Positions 1 to 6,937 of a stretch of 64,000 nucleotides of DNA are shown here, piece by piece. Position 1 is the stretch's first letter. Every line of letters begins with the position of its first letter. A model generated the notes under the pieces. It was given only the letters and a program-made list of their open reading frames with translations. It was not told the origin of the DNA and ran no database searches. Origin of the DNA: Alphaproteobacteria bacterium (lineage in GTDB: Bacteria > Pseudomonadota > Alphaproteobacteria > Micavibrionales > Micavibrionaceae); NCBI GenBank assembly GCA_016125135.1, contig WGMJ01000003.1, positions 186,001 to 250,000 on the forward strand, written 5' to 3'. Both the position numbers and the translations under genes were made by a program.

Positions 1-278
1 CGAGTGTAAACTGTGAGATAAAAATCCTGCAAGGTTTTTGCAAGACCGGCGGCCTCGCCATCTGAATTTAAATGCGCTTGAAGCGCTTCGATAATCTTGA
101 AAGCGCGGTCACATTTCTGGAACATCTCTACATGATTACCCACTTCATGCGCCGCCTTCGCCTCGCGCAAAAAGCGGATCATACCTTTATAAAGCTCGAC
201 AACAATTTCAACGCCACTTTTGCCTTCATCATCCATGGCACCGTAGGCTTTATGGGCTTTACCGTAAGGATTATTCAT
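1..278 (-). CDS. fliS: Flagellar export chaperone FliS (partial, C-terminus beyond the left edge)
   Basis: FliS is the cytosolic chaperone that binds the flagellin C-terminus, prevents early polymerisation and delivers flagellin to the export gate. Reading the minus strand from the ATG at 278 gives a frame open to the window edge (92 codons). It has an N-terminal NNPYGKAHKAYG stretch, then VEIVVELYKGMIRFLREAK, matching the conserved FliS helix that carries LYdgaixfl. An amphipathic region follows with KCDRAFKIIEALQAHL and DGEAAGLAKTLQDFY, as in the FliS helical bundle. The gene lies just downstream of fliD with only a few bases between them, the usual fliD-fliS order, so the two are probably co-transcribed. 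The stop codon is not in the window. Confidence 0.9.
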   Translation of the reverse strand, partial: MNNPYGKAHKAYGAMDDEGKSGVEIVVELYKGMIRFLREAKAAHEVGNHVEMFQKCDRAFKIIEALQAHLNSDGEAAGLAKTLQDFYLTVYT

Positions 279-284
279 ACTTTG

Positions 285-1988
285 TTACCTGTCATCTCTT
301 TTATCGGTGCCCAGAATAGCACGCAACTGGGCCAGCAATGCTTTTGATGCCGCTAATTGCTCTTCGAATTTCGCATATTTTTCGATCAGCCGGTCACGAT
401 AGGCCTCTGCCCGTTCGCGGACACTGTCCGCACGTGCTTCCATGCGTTCGTTATCCTGTGCAAGGCTATTGATTGCTTTCTGTATAGAGCCTGTAAGTTC
501 ATCACCATAACGCTTGGTCACACCAGACACCAGATCTGCTATGCCTTGCTCAACGGTTAAATTCACTGTTGTACTGGTTGTGCCGATGTAGGCAAATGAC
601 AACCCTTCATACACAGTGCCGGTTTTACCACGGATCAAATTACCCACAATATCGAACAGGTTTGCATCACCACCCACAGAGACACTCGTAATGCTACTAC
701 CATCATGAGTTATATCCATAGCAATATTCAGGCTTTTTGTACGGCTGGTATTTGCAACAATGTTGAACTGTGCGTTATCGGAACTGAATTGCGTTTCAAA
801 CAACGCCTTCACGCTGTCAAAATTATCAATAATTGCGGAATCAAGCTTGGCTTCGTCTTGCAAGGCGATCTTGTTGGTAGCCGTAAAAGTAAACCCAATA
901 TTCCGCAAGTTTGTAAACCCTGCCGAGTTGGTGAACGTTCCACTTAAAATCGTCTGCAGCTCGAGATTTAATGATGAAAGCTGCTGGTCTTTATACAAAA
1001 AAGCATCCTCGGAAGCCACACCATCCACCAGTGTCTGGTTCTGTATAACAAAATCACGAAGCTCGTTATATGCATCAACAAAGTCAAGAATGCCCGTTTT
1101 AACGCTGGAGTAATCTTCTGTTACAGACAACGTCATTGTATTGCCGGGTTCGGCCTTCAGAATATTAAACTGTACGCCGCTAATTGCGTCACTAAAGGAG
1201 TTTGTATTTCTGAAGATTGTAATGCCGTCAATCACAAGCTCGGCCTGGCCCGAGGCCTGTACTTCATTGTTGAAACCACCGACACCATCTGTAACGCCAA
1301 GCAGGTTCATAACATCATCCCCGCCTGTGCTGGTAATCTGGATATCCTGCGCGGTATCAAGGCCCGTCAGAACAAGCTGATAGGCTGTATCAGACACTTT
1401 TACTACGGAGGCCGCCACACGGCTTGTTGTTGATTGCGTATTAATGGCCGCAGCAAGCTGTTGGAGCGTCATGCCGGCCGTCACATTAATGCTCGCGGCT
1501 GTCCCGCCAGAGAGCTGTATATCGAAGGTACCTGTGTAACCAAGTGCTGCGGTGTTGCTGGCGACATCGGTGCCACGCACTTTTTGGGCAGTCGCTTTGG
1601 AAACAATTTCAATTTCGTAGTCACCCTTCACCGCGCCCGCATTCACACCTACGGCCAGAAGAGTAGAGGGATCAGTTGCCGTACTTGAGGCAAGGGTTCC
1701 TGCTTTTTTATTGAAGACGCTATTATTGGTGGTTGAAGAACCATAAACCCGTTTCAGGTTTGTCAACGAGCTTTGGACGTTGAGCAGCATATCCTGCAAC
1801 TGGGCGTAGGCCGAACCCTTATTGTTGTTGATATCAACCTTGTCAGCCAGTTTTCTGGCCTCAGATAAACGCGCCTGATAGGCCGCTTCAACAAGTGCTG
1901 ACGTGTCGATCCCGGACGCACTACCCGAAATAATCGTGCGACCGCCTATCTGAACTACCGTACCCGTACCTATTGATGTCGATGACAT
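285..1988 (-). CDS. fliD: Flagellar filament cap protein FliD (hook-associated protein 2)
   Basis: FliD forms the cap at the filament tip and promotes flagellin polymerisation outside the cell. The 567-residue product starts with a short N-terminal segment and a SGIDTSALVEA motif near residues 25-35, typical of the FliD_N domain. The centre is rich in Thr/Ser/Asp like the exposed domains of this family. The C-terminal quarter is a long helical, coiled-coil-prone region (about residues 480-560) containing ITVEQGIADLVSG-like and AINSLAQDNERMEARADSVRERAEAYRDRL-like heptads, as in FliD_C. Length is normal for the family. It is preceded by a near-consensus sigma-54 promoter at 2035-2050 and followed by fliS, so it probably heads a fliD-fliS unit expressed late in flagellar assembly. 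The ribosome-binding site is a weak AGAGAAA. Confidence 0.93.
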   Translation of the reverse strand: MSSTSIGTGTVVQIGGRTIISGSASGIDTSALVEAAYQARLSEARKLADKVDINNNKGSAYAQLQDMLLNVQSSLTNLKRVYGSSTTNNSVFNKKAGTLASSTATDPSTLLAVGVNAGAVKGDYEIEIVSKATAQKVRGTDVASNTAALGYTGTFDIQLSGGTAASINVTAGMTLQQLAAAINTQSTTSRVAASVVKVSDTAYQLVLTGLDTAQDIQITSTGGDDVMNLLGVTDGVGGFNNEVQASGQAELVIDGITIFRNTNSFSDAISGVQFNILKAEPGNTMTLSVTEDYSSVKTGILDFVDAYNELRDFVIQNQTLVDGVASEDAFLYKDQQLSSLNLELQTILSGTFTNSAGFTNLRNIGFTFTATNKIALQDEAKLDSAIIDNFDSVKALFETQFSSDNAQFNIVANTSRTKSLNIAMDITHDGSSITSVSVGGDANLFDIVGNLIRGKTGTVYEGLSFAYIGTTSTTVNLTVEQGIADLVSGVTKRYGDELTGSIQKAINSLAQDNERMEARADSVRERAEAYRDRLIEKYAKFEEQLAASKALLAQLRAILGTDKRDDR

Positions 1989-2025
1989 AATTTTTCTCTT
2001 TTTTATTTATAGCTTGAAAAACAGA

Positions 2026-2058
2026 GGGGAGGAAGGCAATTTTCGTGCCGACCTCCCC
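2026..2058 (-). terminator. Inverted repeat / likely flagellin terminator overlapping the fliD promoter
   Basis: The bases at 2026-2032 (GGGGAGG) pair perfectly with 2052-2058 (CCTCCCC). After a two-base mismatch, 2035-2038 (GGCA) pairs with 2046-2049 (TGCC), leaving a 7-base loop. Read on the minus strand downstream of the flagellin stop, this hairpin is followed by CTGTTTTTC, a short U-rich tract, so it could terminate or protect the flagellin mRNA. The inner stem and loop contain the whole sigma-54 core of the fliD promoter. Confidence 0.6.
2035..2050 (-). promoter_or_regulatory. Sigma-54 (-24/-12) promoter for fliD
   Basis: On the minus strand the bases read CGGCACGAAAATTGCC. This matches the RpoN consensus (T)GGCACG-N4-TTGC with GG and GC separated by exactly 10 bases. 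Transcription would start near 2024, giving an untranslated leader of about 36 nt before the fliD start at 1988. Sigma-54 control of late flagellar genes is established in several alphaproteobacteria, notably Caulobacter. The element sits inside an inverted repeat (2026-2058). Confidence 0.8.
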
Positions 2059-2086
2059 GACCTGTTAGGTATTCTTTAGATTAACC

Positions 2087-2905
2087 TTATCTAACCAGGG
2101 CTAGAAGGGACGACTTCATCTGGTTTGCCTGCGCAAGGGCGGCAATCGCAGCTTCTGTCATAACCTGCTTACTGGTGAGGTTTGTCTGTTCGGAAGCAAT
2201 ATCAACGTCATAGATCGAAGATCTTGCAGCACTCAGGTTTTCAACCGCTGTATCGATAACATCACCGCGGAATTCAAAGCGAGAGATGAAACCACCAAGG
2301 TCAGCGCGCCATGTCGAGATTGTGTCAATATCAGCATCGATATCGGCAATCGCGGTTGTTGCAGCTGTATAAGATGTAACATCACCACCCGCAGATGACA
2401 ACGATGTCGCATCAACGGCAGTCAAGTCAACAGCAATCACGTTACCGCCTGTTGCATCCACACCAACCAAAAAGCTTTCGTTGTAGTTGGCGTTTAGCAA
2501 TGTTTGGCCGTTGAATTCAGTTGTCGTCGCGATATCATCAATCTCCAACAAAAGCTGTTGGTATTCTGTATCAATAAACCCACGTGCAGCAGAGTCAACA
2601 GAACCTGAAGCAGACTGTGCAGCCAGCGATTTCATACGCTGAAGAATATCACCGATACGGGCAAGACCACCATCGGCAACCTGAAGCACGGAACGTGCCT
2701 GCAGGGCGTTACGGCCCGCTTGCTGGAGAACGGTAATATCTGCTTGCAGACGGCTTGCAACAGCAAGACCGGCAGCATCGTCAGACGCTTTAACGATACG
2801 TGTACCAGCGGAGAGTTTTCCGAGGGACTTTTCCATATCGCGTGAGTTTTTATTTAAGTAGACAAGTGCCGTGTTGGCAGATGTGTTGGTTGCAATTACT
2901 GGCAT
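2087..2905 (-). CDS. fliC: Flagellin
   Basis: Structural subunit of the flagellar filament, secreted through the flagellar type III apparatus. The 272-residue protein has the conserved N-terminal D0/D1 helix (TNTSANTALVYLNKNSRDMEKSLGKLSAGTRI, KASDDAAGLAVA near residues 60-72) and the C-terminal D0 helix (about 235-272, ending in MKSSLLALVR). The central variable region is short (about 145-195), as in many alphaproteobacterial flagellins. The start is supported by a strong AGGAAGGAG ribosome-binding site 9 bases upstream. It is the only flagellin gene in the window. It probably has its own promoter, since the leader of about 100-200 bases contains a predicted hairpin. fliD and fliS follow on the same strand. 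Confidence 0.95.
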   Translation of the reverse strand: MPVIATNTSANTALVYLNKNSRDMEKSLGKLSAGTRIVKASDDAAGLAVASRLQADITVLQQAGRNALQARSVLQVADGGLARIGDILQRMKSLAAQSASGSVDSAARGFIDTEYQQLLLEIDDIATTTEFNGQTLLNANYNESFLVGVDATGGNVIAVDLTAVDATSLSSAGGDVTSYTAATTAIADIDADIDTISTWRADLGGFISRFEFRGDVIDTAVENLSAARSSIYDVDIASEQTNLTSKQVMTEAAIAALAQANQMKSSLLALVR

Positions 2906-2955
2906 AGTAAGTACTCCTTCCTAGGGGTTAAGTAACGATCCCATTCTTGGAACCG

Positions 2956-2992
2956 GGAAGAGCCTGCGGCCACAATGGCTACCGAATCTTCC
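2956..2992 (-). promoter_or_regulatory. Predicted stem-loop in the flagellin 5' leader
   Basis: Within the 286-base gap upstream of flagellin, 2956-2961 (GGAAGA) pairs with 2987-2992 (TCTTCC). Nested inside, 2969-2972 pairs with 2976-2979 (GCCA-CAA-TGGC). The structure lies about 50 bases ahead of the flagellin start and its ribosome-binding site. Flagellin leaders in Caulobacter are targets of post-transcriptional control by FlbT, so a regulatory role is possible, but nothing in the sequence proves it. I could not identify a convincing -35/-10 or -24/-12 promoter for flagellin in this gap. Confidence 0.4.
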
Positions 2993-3140
2993 TAAGCAAC
3001 TATTTTATATGAACCGGTCAAGACCGCGAAGGTTATTTGTCCACTCCATATTCTTTAATCCTACATCAGCAATGGTTAATAAACTGTTTAACGAACCAAC
3101 CGCTTTACGGAAAATTACGGGAGTCGCCCCATAGGCAATA

Positions 3141-3168
3141 AAAAAAGACCGATTTTACGGCCTTTTTT
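3141..3168 (-). terminator. Rho-independent terminator of the RTX gene
   Basis: On the minus strand the transcript would form an 11-bp stem, AAAAAAGGCCG with CGGUCUUUUUU (one G-U pair) around a 6-base loop, ending in a run of six U. It lies 24 bases past the stop codon of the RTX-repeat gene at 3192. The plus-strand version has one A-C mismatch, so it is expected to act mainly on the minus strand. Confidence 0.8.
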
Positions 3169-3191
3169 GTTGCGTTTATGGAGAAATATTT

Positions 3192-3845
3192 TTATTCCAC
3201 AATCATATTGCCGCTTGAAATCATCCCACCCACTGTAAGGCCTGTGATGTTTGATAATTGCACAATATTAATCCAACTATGGAATGTGCCTGGCCCGTCA
3301 TGATCAACTTGAACCGTTGTGTGGTATGTGCCTGTTACAAACTTCACATAGTCAGCGATGTTATCAGTTGCTGAATCGTAGGGTATCATTTGGTCCAGAT
3401 CTAAAATATCGCCTTCCGAGAGATCAAAATCCTGAATGAAGTCTTTGTTGCCGTTATTATAGTTCCAGACAAAGACAAATGTATCTGCGCCATCGTTGCC
3501 ATACATGGTATCGACACCTCCCTCGCCATACAAGATGTCATCCCCCTCTCCGGCAATTAATGTATCGTTTCCTGCTCCACCATATATCGTATCTGAGGAA
3601 TAATAATCGAAATAGTTAGGATGCCCATCGTAAATTTCGTCATCACCATCGCCTCCTTCTATATAATCAGATCCATAACCACCGTGTATAATATCATTTC
3701 CGCCGCCGCCATATATTTCGTCGTCATCATCTAGGACGCCACCCGTGATCGTATCGTTGCCTGCATAGCCCCACATCTGGTTATTATCTGTATCGATCCC
3801 GTTCAAAGTATCATTACCACTCGTGCCATATACGTAATTTGTCAT
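3192..3845 (-). CDS. Small RTX (calcium-binding nonapeptide repeat) secreted protein
   Basis: A 217-residue acidic, glycine-rich protein built of RTX-type nonapeptides of the GGxGxDxUx kind, for example GYAGNDTIT, YGGGGNDII, GGDGDDEIY, YGGAGNDTL and GEGDDILYG, covering about residues 6-125. These form calcium-binding parallel beta-rolls after export. The C-terminal segment (TFVFVWNY, then DFIQDFDLSEGDILDLDQM) resembles the targeting domain of type I secretion substrates. The ATG at 3845 is chosen because a good ribosome-binding site (GGGAGAAAATC) precedes it and the RTX repeats begin at once; an in-frame extension further upstream is possible but not supported. No N-terminal signal peptide is present, as expected for type I secretion. 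It sits alone between flagellin and the hook genes. The substrate and role are unknown; a surface or adhesin function is inference. Confidence 0.85.
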   Translation of the reverse strand: MTNYVYGTSGNDTLNGIDTDNNQMWGYAGNDTITGGVLDDDDEIYGGGGNDIIHGGYGSDYIEGGDGDDEIYDGHPNYFDYYSSDTIYGGAGNDTLIAGEGDDILYGEGGVDTMYGNDGADTFVFVWNYNNGNKDFIQDFDLSEGDILDLDQMIPYDSATDNIADYVKFVTGTYHTTVQVDHDGPGTFHSWINIVQLSNITGLTVGGMISSGNMIVE

Positions 3846-3901
3846 GATTTTCTCCCTTTGGTTGATTAACTGAAGCAGTGCCCCCCAAGCACGATTTCTC
3901 T

Positions 3902-3917
3902 TGGCATTAAACTTGCA
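3902..3917 (+). promoter_or_regulatory. Sigma-54 (-24/-12) promoter for the flgD-flgE-flgK-flgL operon
   Basis: The bases TGGCATTAAACTTGCA give GG and GC separated by exactly 10 bases, matching TGGCAC-N5-TTGCA at all but one core position. It points towards flgD. The predicted start is near 3928, giving a leader of about 165 bases. Hook genes are classic sigma-54 targets in alphaproteobacterial flagellar hierarchies. It lies within the 247-base divergent gap between the RTX gene and flgD. Confidence 0.78.
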
Positions 3918-4062
3918 ACTTCCGTTATCCGAATGGAAAAAGCGCGACTCTACAGAACAAATTCCGATAATGCGGTAAAATTTGCCGTATTCCCGTATTG
4001 CTCTGTGCGTCAACTAAAAATAAAAAATGCGCCCCAAAATAAAAGATGCACCGTTGTAACAG

Positions 4063-4077
4063 TTAAGAGGCCCTTAA
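4063..4077 (+). promoter_or_regulatory. Palindromic TTAA-N7-TTAA element ahead of flgD
   Basis: TTAAGAGGCCCTTAA lies 16 bases before the flgD start. It fits the TTAA-N7-TTAA core recognised by the alphaproteobacterial regulator CtrA and is also a near-perfect dyad. It is downstream of the predicted sigma-54 start site, so if bound it could act as a roadblock, or it may belong to a second promoter. A chance match is possible. Confidence 0.3.
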
Positions 4078-4092
4078 AAGGATAAAAAACGT

Positions 4093-4902
4093 ATGACAAC
4101 CATTACCTATTTACCCGGCGCAGGCAGTCTTGATGGCACAAAGATTATCAAGAATGGTGTTGGCACACAAACGCCGACTGAAACAGATGCGGCCCGCGAA
4201 CAATATAAAAAGCAGCGCGAGCAGTTTTTACAGGTGCTTTTAACACAGCTTGAAAACCAGAACCCGCTTGACCCTGTTGACCCGAGCGAGTTTACAGGCC
4301 AGCTGGCGCAATATTCATCACTCGAGCAGTTGCTAAACCTGAACGAGAATTTCGAAAGCTTGAAAGAAGCAATGGAAGTGAACTCGAACGCTTCTGCTTT
4401 CTCGTATATCGGCAATTCAGCATTACTGAACACCAACATGTCGGCAGCGCAAGACGGTAAAGCAACGTGGAATTACACAATTGATGGCGATGCAAAAGAA
4501 GCTGTTATTACAATTCGCAATTCGAACAACCAGAAAGTATATGAGTTGACCAGCAACGGACTATCAAAAGGCACCTACAAGCTTGATTTCGATACGGCCG
4601 AGGCCTTGCGTGACATTGCCCCCGGTGAAGTTTTGACACTCAGCGTGCAGGCAAAAGATGCCGCTGGTAACAGCATTAAGACAAGCACAACAACAACCGT
4701 GAGAATTGACGGGATTGAAACCGATAATGGCGAAACATATTTGCGCGCCGGTGACCTGATATTCAGCTTCGCGGATATTGAAAAAATTACATCGACCATT
4801 AGCACAACACTAAATAATGGCGGGGCAGGTAACGACACAACAGCAGAAACGGATACGGGCGACTCAGGTGACGAGCCGGTAGATACCGAAGAAGCAGCTT
4901 AA
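4093..4902 (+). CDS. flgD: Flagellar hook assembly scaffold FlgD
   Basis: FlgD caps the growing hook and is replaced by FlgK when the hook is finished. The 269-residue product carries the conserved N-terminal FlgD export and capping region, REQFLQVLLTQLENQNPLDPVDPSEFTGQLAQYSSLEQL (about residues 38-80), which is diagnostic. It then has a FLG-D Ig/tudor-like domain (about 100-240) with the typical ATWNYTIDG and VYELTSNGLSKGTYKLDFD strands. The C-terminus is an acidic, low-complexity tail rich in Asp, Glu and Thr. It is the first gene of the plus-strand hook operon, 28 bases ahead of flgE, and follows a sigma-54 promoter. Confidence 0.95.
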   Translation: MTTITYLPGAGSLDGTKIIKNGVGTQTPTETDAAREQYKKQREQFLQVLLTQLENQNPLDPVDPSEFTGQLAQYSSLEQLLNLNENFESLKEAMEVNSNASAFSYIGNSALLNTNMSAAQDGKATWNYTIDGDAKEAVITIRNSNNQKVYELTSNGLSKGTYKLDFDTAEALRDIAPGEVLTLSVQAKDAAGNSIKTSTTTTVRIDGIETDNGETYLRAGDLIFSFADIEKITSTISTTLNNGGAGNDTTAETDTGDSGDEPVDTEEAA

Positions 4903-4930
4903 CCAATTTCAACCCAAAAGGAGAAAAACT

Positions 4931-6235
4931 ATGAGTTTATCAGGCGCACTAAATACCTCGGTGAGTGGTCTTAGAGCACAGGCGGCACAAATTGCCGCGG
5001 TGTCGGAGAACATCGCCAACGCCACAACAACGGCTTACAAAACACGCGGCCTTGCTTTCCAGGCATTAGTAACCGGGGCACAAACACGCACGGGCCTCTC
5101 GTCAGGTGGCGTTATTTTCAACTCGTACCAGAATATTGGAAAACAAGGCCTGGTGCAGGCGACCGATAACGGAACCGATATCGCGATTAACGGTAACGGC
5201 TTCTTCGTTGTAACAGACGAGTTGAATGCTCTGCCATCAGAGTTCAAATACTCACGTAACGGTAACTTCAAAACTGACGCGGCAGGCTTCCTGATCAATA
5301 ATGAAGGCTACTACCTGCTTGGCCAGCTAACAGATGATACGGGTGCTGTAATTGCCACCAACAATAACGACATCAGCTCGCTCTCGCCGATTGATGTAAA
5401 CAGTATTGGTGGTACAGCGCAGTCGACAACAGTTATCCGTATGGATTTGAACTTGCCTGCTGAAGCTGCTGCAGCTGACACATTCACTAACTCGATCGAG
5501 ATTTTCGATGCGCTGGGTGTTGCACACAGCATTTCGATTACCTGGACGAAGAACGGTGCCAACGACTGGACAGCCACATTCTCTGACCCTGTACAAACAA
5601 ATACGGGATTGGTGTCAGGCGTGATTGATACTGACTCTGGTACCGCCGGTATTCAAACCGATATTGATATTACCTTTAACGGTGATGGTACAGTCGCTTC
5701 ATTTACCCCAGCCATTACATCCCTTGATATCACAGGCTGGACAACTGGCGCCCAGAACAGCACGATTGCGCTTGATCTTGGTACGGTTGGCCTTGCTGAT
5801 GGTTTGACACAATTCTCGTCATCAACAGCAAATACAGGCCTCGAGATCTTCTTGATCGATCAGGATGGTACACGTTTCGGTCAGCTTTCAAGCGTTTCGA
5901 TTGATGATAACGGCCTTGTAACAGCCTTGTTCGAGAACGGTGTGCGCTTGCCGGTTTACCAGATACCGATTGCAACCTTCCCGAATCCTGAAGGGCTAAC
6001 ACCGGTTGCCGGAACAGTGTATGATGAAAACGAACGTGCGGGTAACTATAACCTTCGTTTACCTGGTCAAGGTAACGCGGGCCAGATAGTCGCCAGTGCA
6101 CTGGAACTTTCGACAACCGATACGTCCGAGGAATTCAACAAGATGATCGTAGCGCAGCAGGCTTACTCTTCTGCCGCACAGGTTGTCAGTACGTCGGATG
6201 AAATGTTCCAGGAGCTGATATCCGCCGTTAGATAA
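4931..6235 (+). CDS. flgE: Flagellar hook protein FlgE
   Basis: Main subunit of the hook, the universal joint between rod and filament. The 434-residue product has the rod/hook family N-terminus (LSGALNTSVSGLRAQAAQIAAVSENIANATTTAYK, residues 3-40) and the flagellar basal-body motif GTDIAINGNGFFVV near residue 84. A central FlgE D2-like domain is present (about 160-330). The C-terminal segment has NLRLPGQGNAGQIVASALELS, then the D0 helix FNKMIVAQQAYSSAAQVVSTSDEMFQELI. A good AGGAGAAAA ribosome-binding site precedes the ATG. Its last residues (ISAVR) resemble those of FlgK and flagellin from this locus. Confidence 0.96.
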   Translation: MSLSGALNTSVSGLRAQAAQIAAVSENIANATTTAYKTRGLAFQALVTGAQTRTGLSSGGVIFNSYQNIGKQGLVQATDNGTDIAINGNGFFVVTDELNALPSEFKYSRNGNFKTDAAGFLINNEGYYLLGQLTDDTGAVIATNNNDISSLSPIDVNSIGGTAQSTTVIRMDLNLPAEAAAADTFTNSIEIFDALGVAHSISITWTKNGANDWTATFSDPVQTNTGLVSGVIDTDSGTAGIQTDIDITFNGDGTVASFTPAITSLDITGWTTGAQNSTIALDLGTVGLADGLTQFSSSTANTGLEIFLIDQDGTRFGQLSSVSIDDNGLVTALFENGVRLPVYQIPIATFPNPEGLTPVAGTVYDENERAGNYNLRLPGQGNAGQIVASALELSTTDTSEEFNKMIVAQQAYSSAAQVVSTSDEMFQELISAVR

Positions 6236-6257
6236 TTTCTAGCCGGAGGATAATTAA

Positions 6258-6578
6258 ATGACTGATCTGCACCTTTTTCTAGCCGCGTGGGCGGATACGC
6301 CCGACCCTGTAGTTATACTTGAAAAAGGCCTTTCCCTCCCCGATGCGGAAGAGGTGCAGAGAATCTTAGCTGAAGCTAGCGCCACCGAAAGAAAAAAAAT
6401 TCTGGAAACGCTTGCAGAGGTTGAGAAAGCACTTGCACTTTTTGCCCAAGAGATTGCACTAAAAAGCAAAGAAGCAAAAGCCGAGATAGACCAGAGTCAT
6501 AAAACGCAGCAAGCCTGCTTCAAATATGCCGATGCCGGCAAACTTGCAGGAGGCGAGAAAGACAGAGAAGAGACATGA
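6258..6578 (+). CDS. Small unrecognised protein in the hook operon
   Basis: A 106-residue, charged, mostly helical protein with no signal peptide or membrane segment. About residues 35-80 (AEASATERKKILETLAEVEKALALFAQEIALKSKEAKAEI) should form an amphipathic or coiled-coil helix. A GGAGG ribosome-binding site stands a few bases before the ATG. The stop overlaps the next gene's start by 4 bases (ATGA), so the two are translationally coupled. I do not recognise the family. Its size, helical content and position between flgE and the FlgN-like gene suggest a cytosolic flagellar chaperone or assembly factor, but this is inference. Confidence 0.8.
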   Translation: MTDLHLFLAAWADTPDPVVILEKGLSLPDAEEVQRILAEASATERKKILETLAEVEKALALFAQEIALKSKEAKAEIDQSHKTQQACFKYADAGKLAGGEKDREET

Positions 6579-6937
6579 AAGTAAGAAATATCAGAAAAGA
6601 AGCCACGCTGGATAATGATATGCTGTCATTCCTTTCGCTTGCCCAGCAACTCTTGAGTTTCTTGCAGCATGAGAACGCTATTTTTCTTGACCGCGGCAAG
6701 CTTAGCTATGAAGGCTTTTTAAAGCGCAAGCAGAGCCTGCTGGCAGATTTCGAGTTAATGGCCAGCCATCTTATCCGCTCACTTTCCATGAAAGAAGGAC
6801 AAAACAATTTATTGACAGCTATCGTGCAGGACCAGCTCGATTCAGTCAAAGAAGCCGTTAAAATTAATACATCGCTTCACACCCAAAGCATAAATGTACA
6901 AGCCGTCCATGACAGGAAGGATGCCGTATGTCACTGA
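6575..6937 (+). CDS. Probable FlgN-like flagellar chaperone
   Basis: A 120-residue all-helical protein lying immediately upstream of flgK and overlapping its start by 10 bases. FlgN is the export chaperone of FlgK and FlgL and is often encoded beside them. Visible similarity to FlgN is weak but fits: a helical bundle of the right length with LAQQLLSFLQHENAIFLDRGKLSYEGFLKRKQSLLADFE at about residues 23-61, resembling the FlgN pattern of a helix with LL..E...L..GD...L.....K..LL..L. The C-terminal part (about 85-120) would be the substrate-binding helix. The assignment rests on pattern and neighbourhood. An unrelated small assembly factor is possible. Confidence 0.7.
   Translation: MKVRNIRKEATLDNDMLSFLSLAQQLLSFLQHENAIFLDRGKLSYEGFLKRKQSLLADFELMASHLIRSLSMKEGQNNLLTAIVQDQLDSVKEAVKINTSLHTQSINVQAVHDRKDAVCH

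Noticed and set aside
3076-3092. Possible CtrA box upstream of flagellin (TTAA...TTAAC)
   Set aside because: The spacer is 8 bases rather than 7, and the region is AT-rich, so it is treated as chance.
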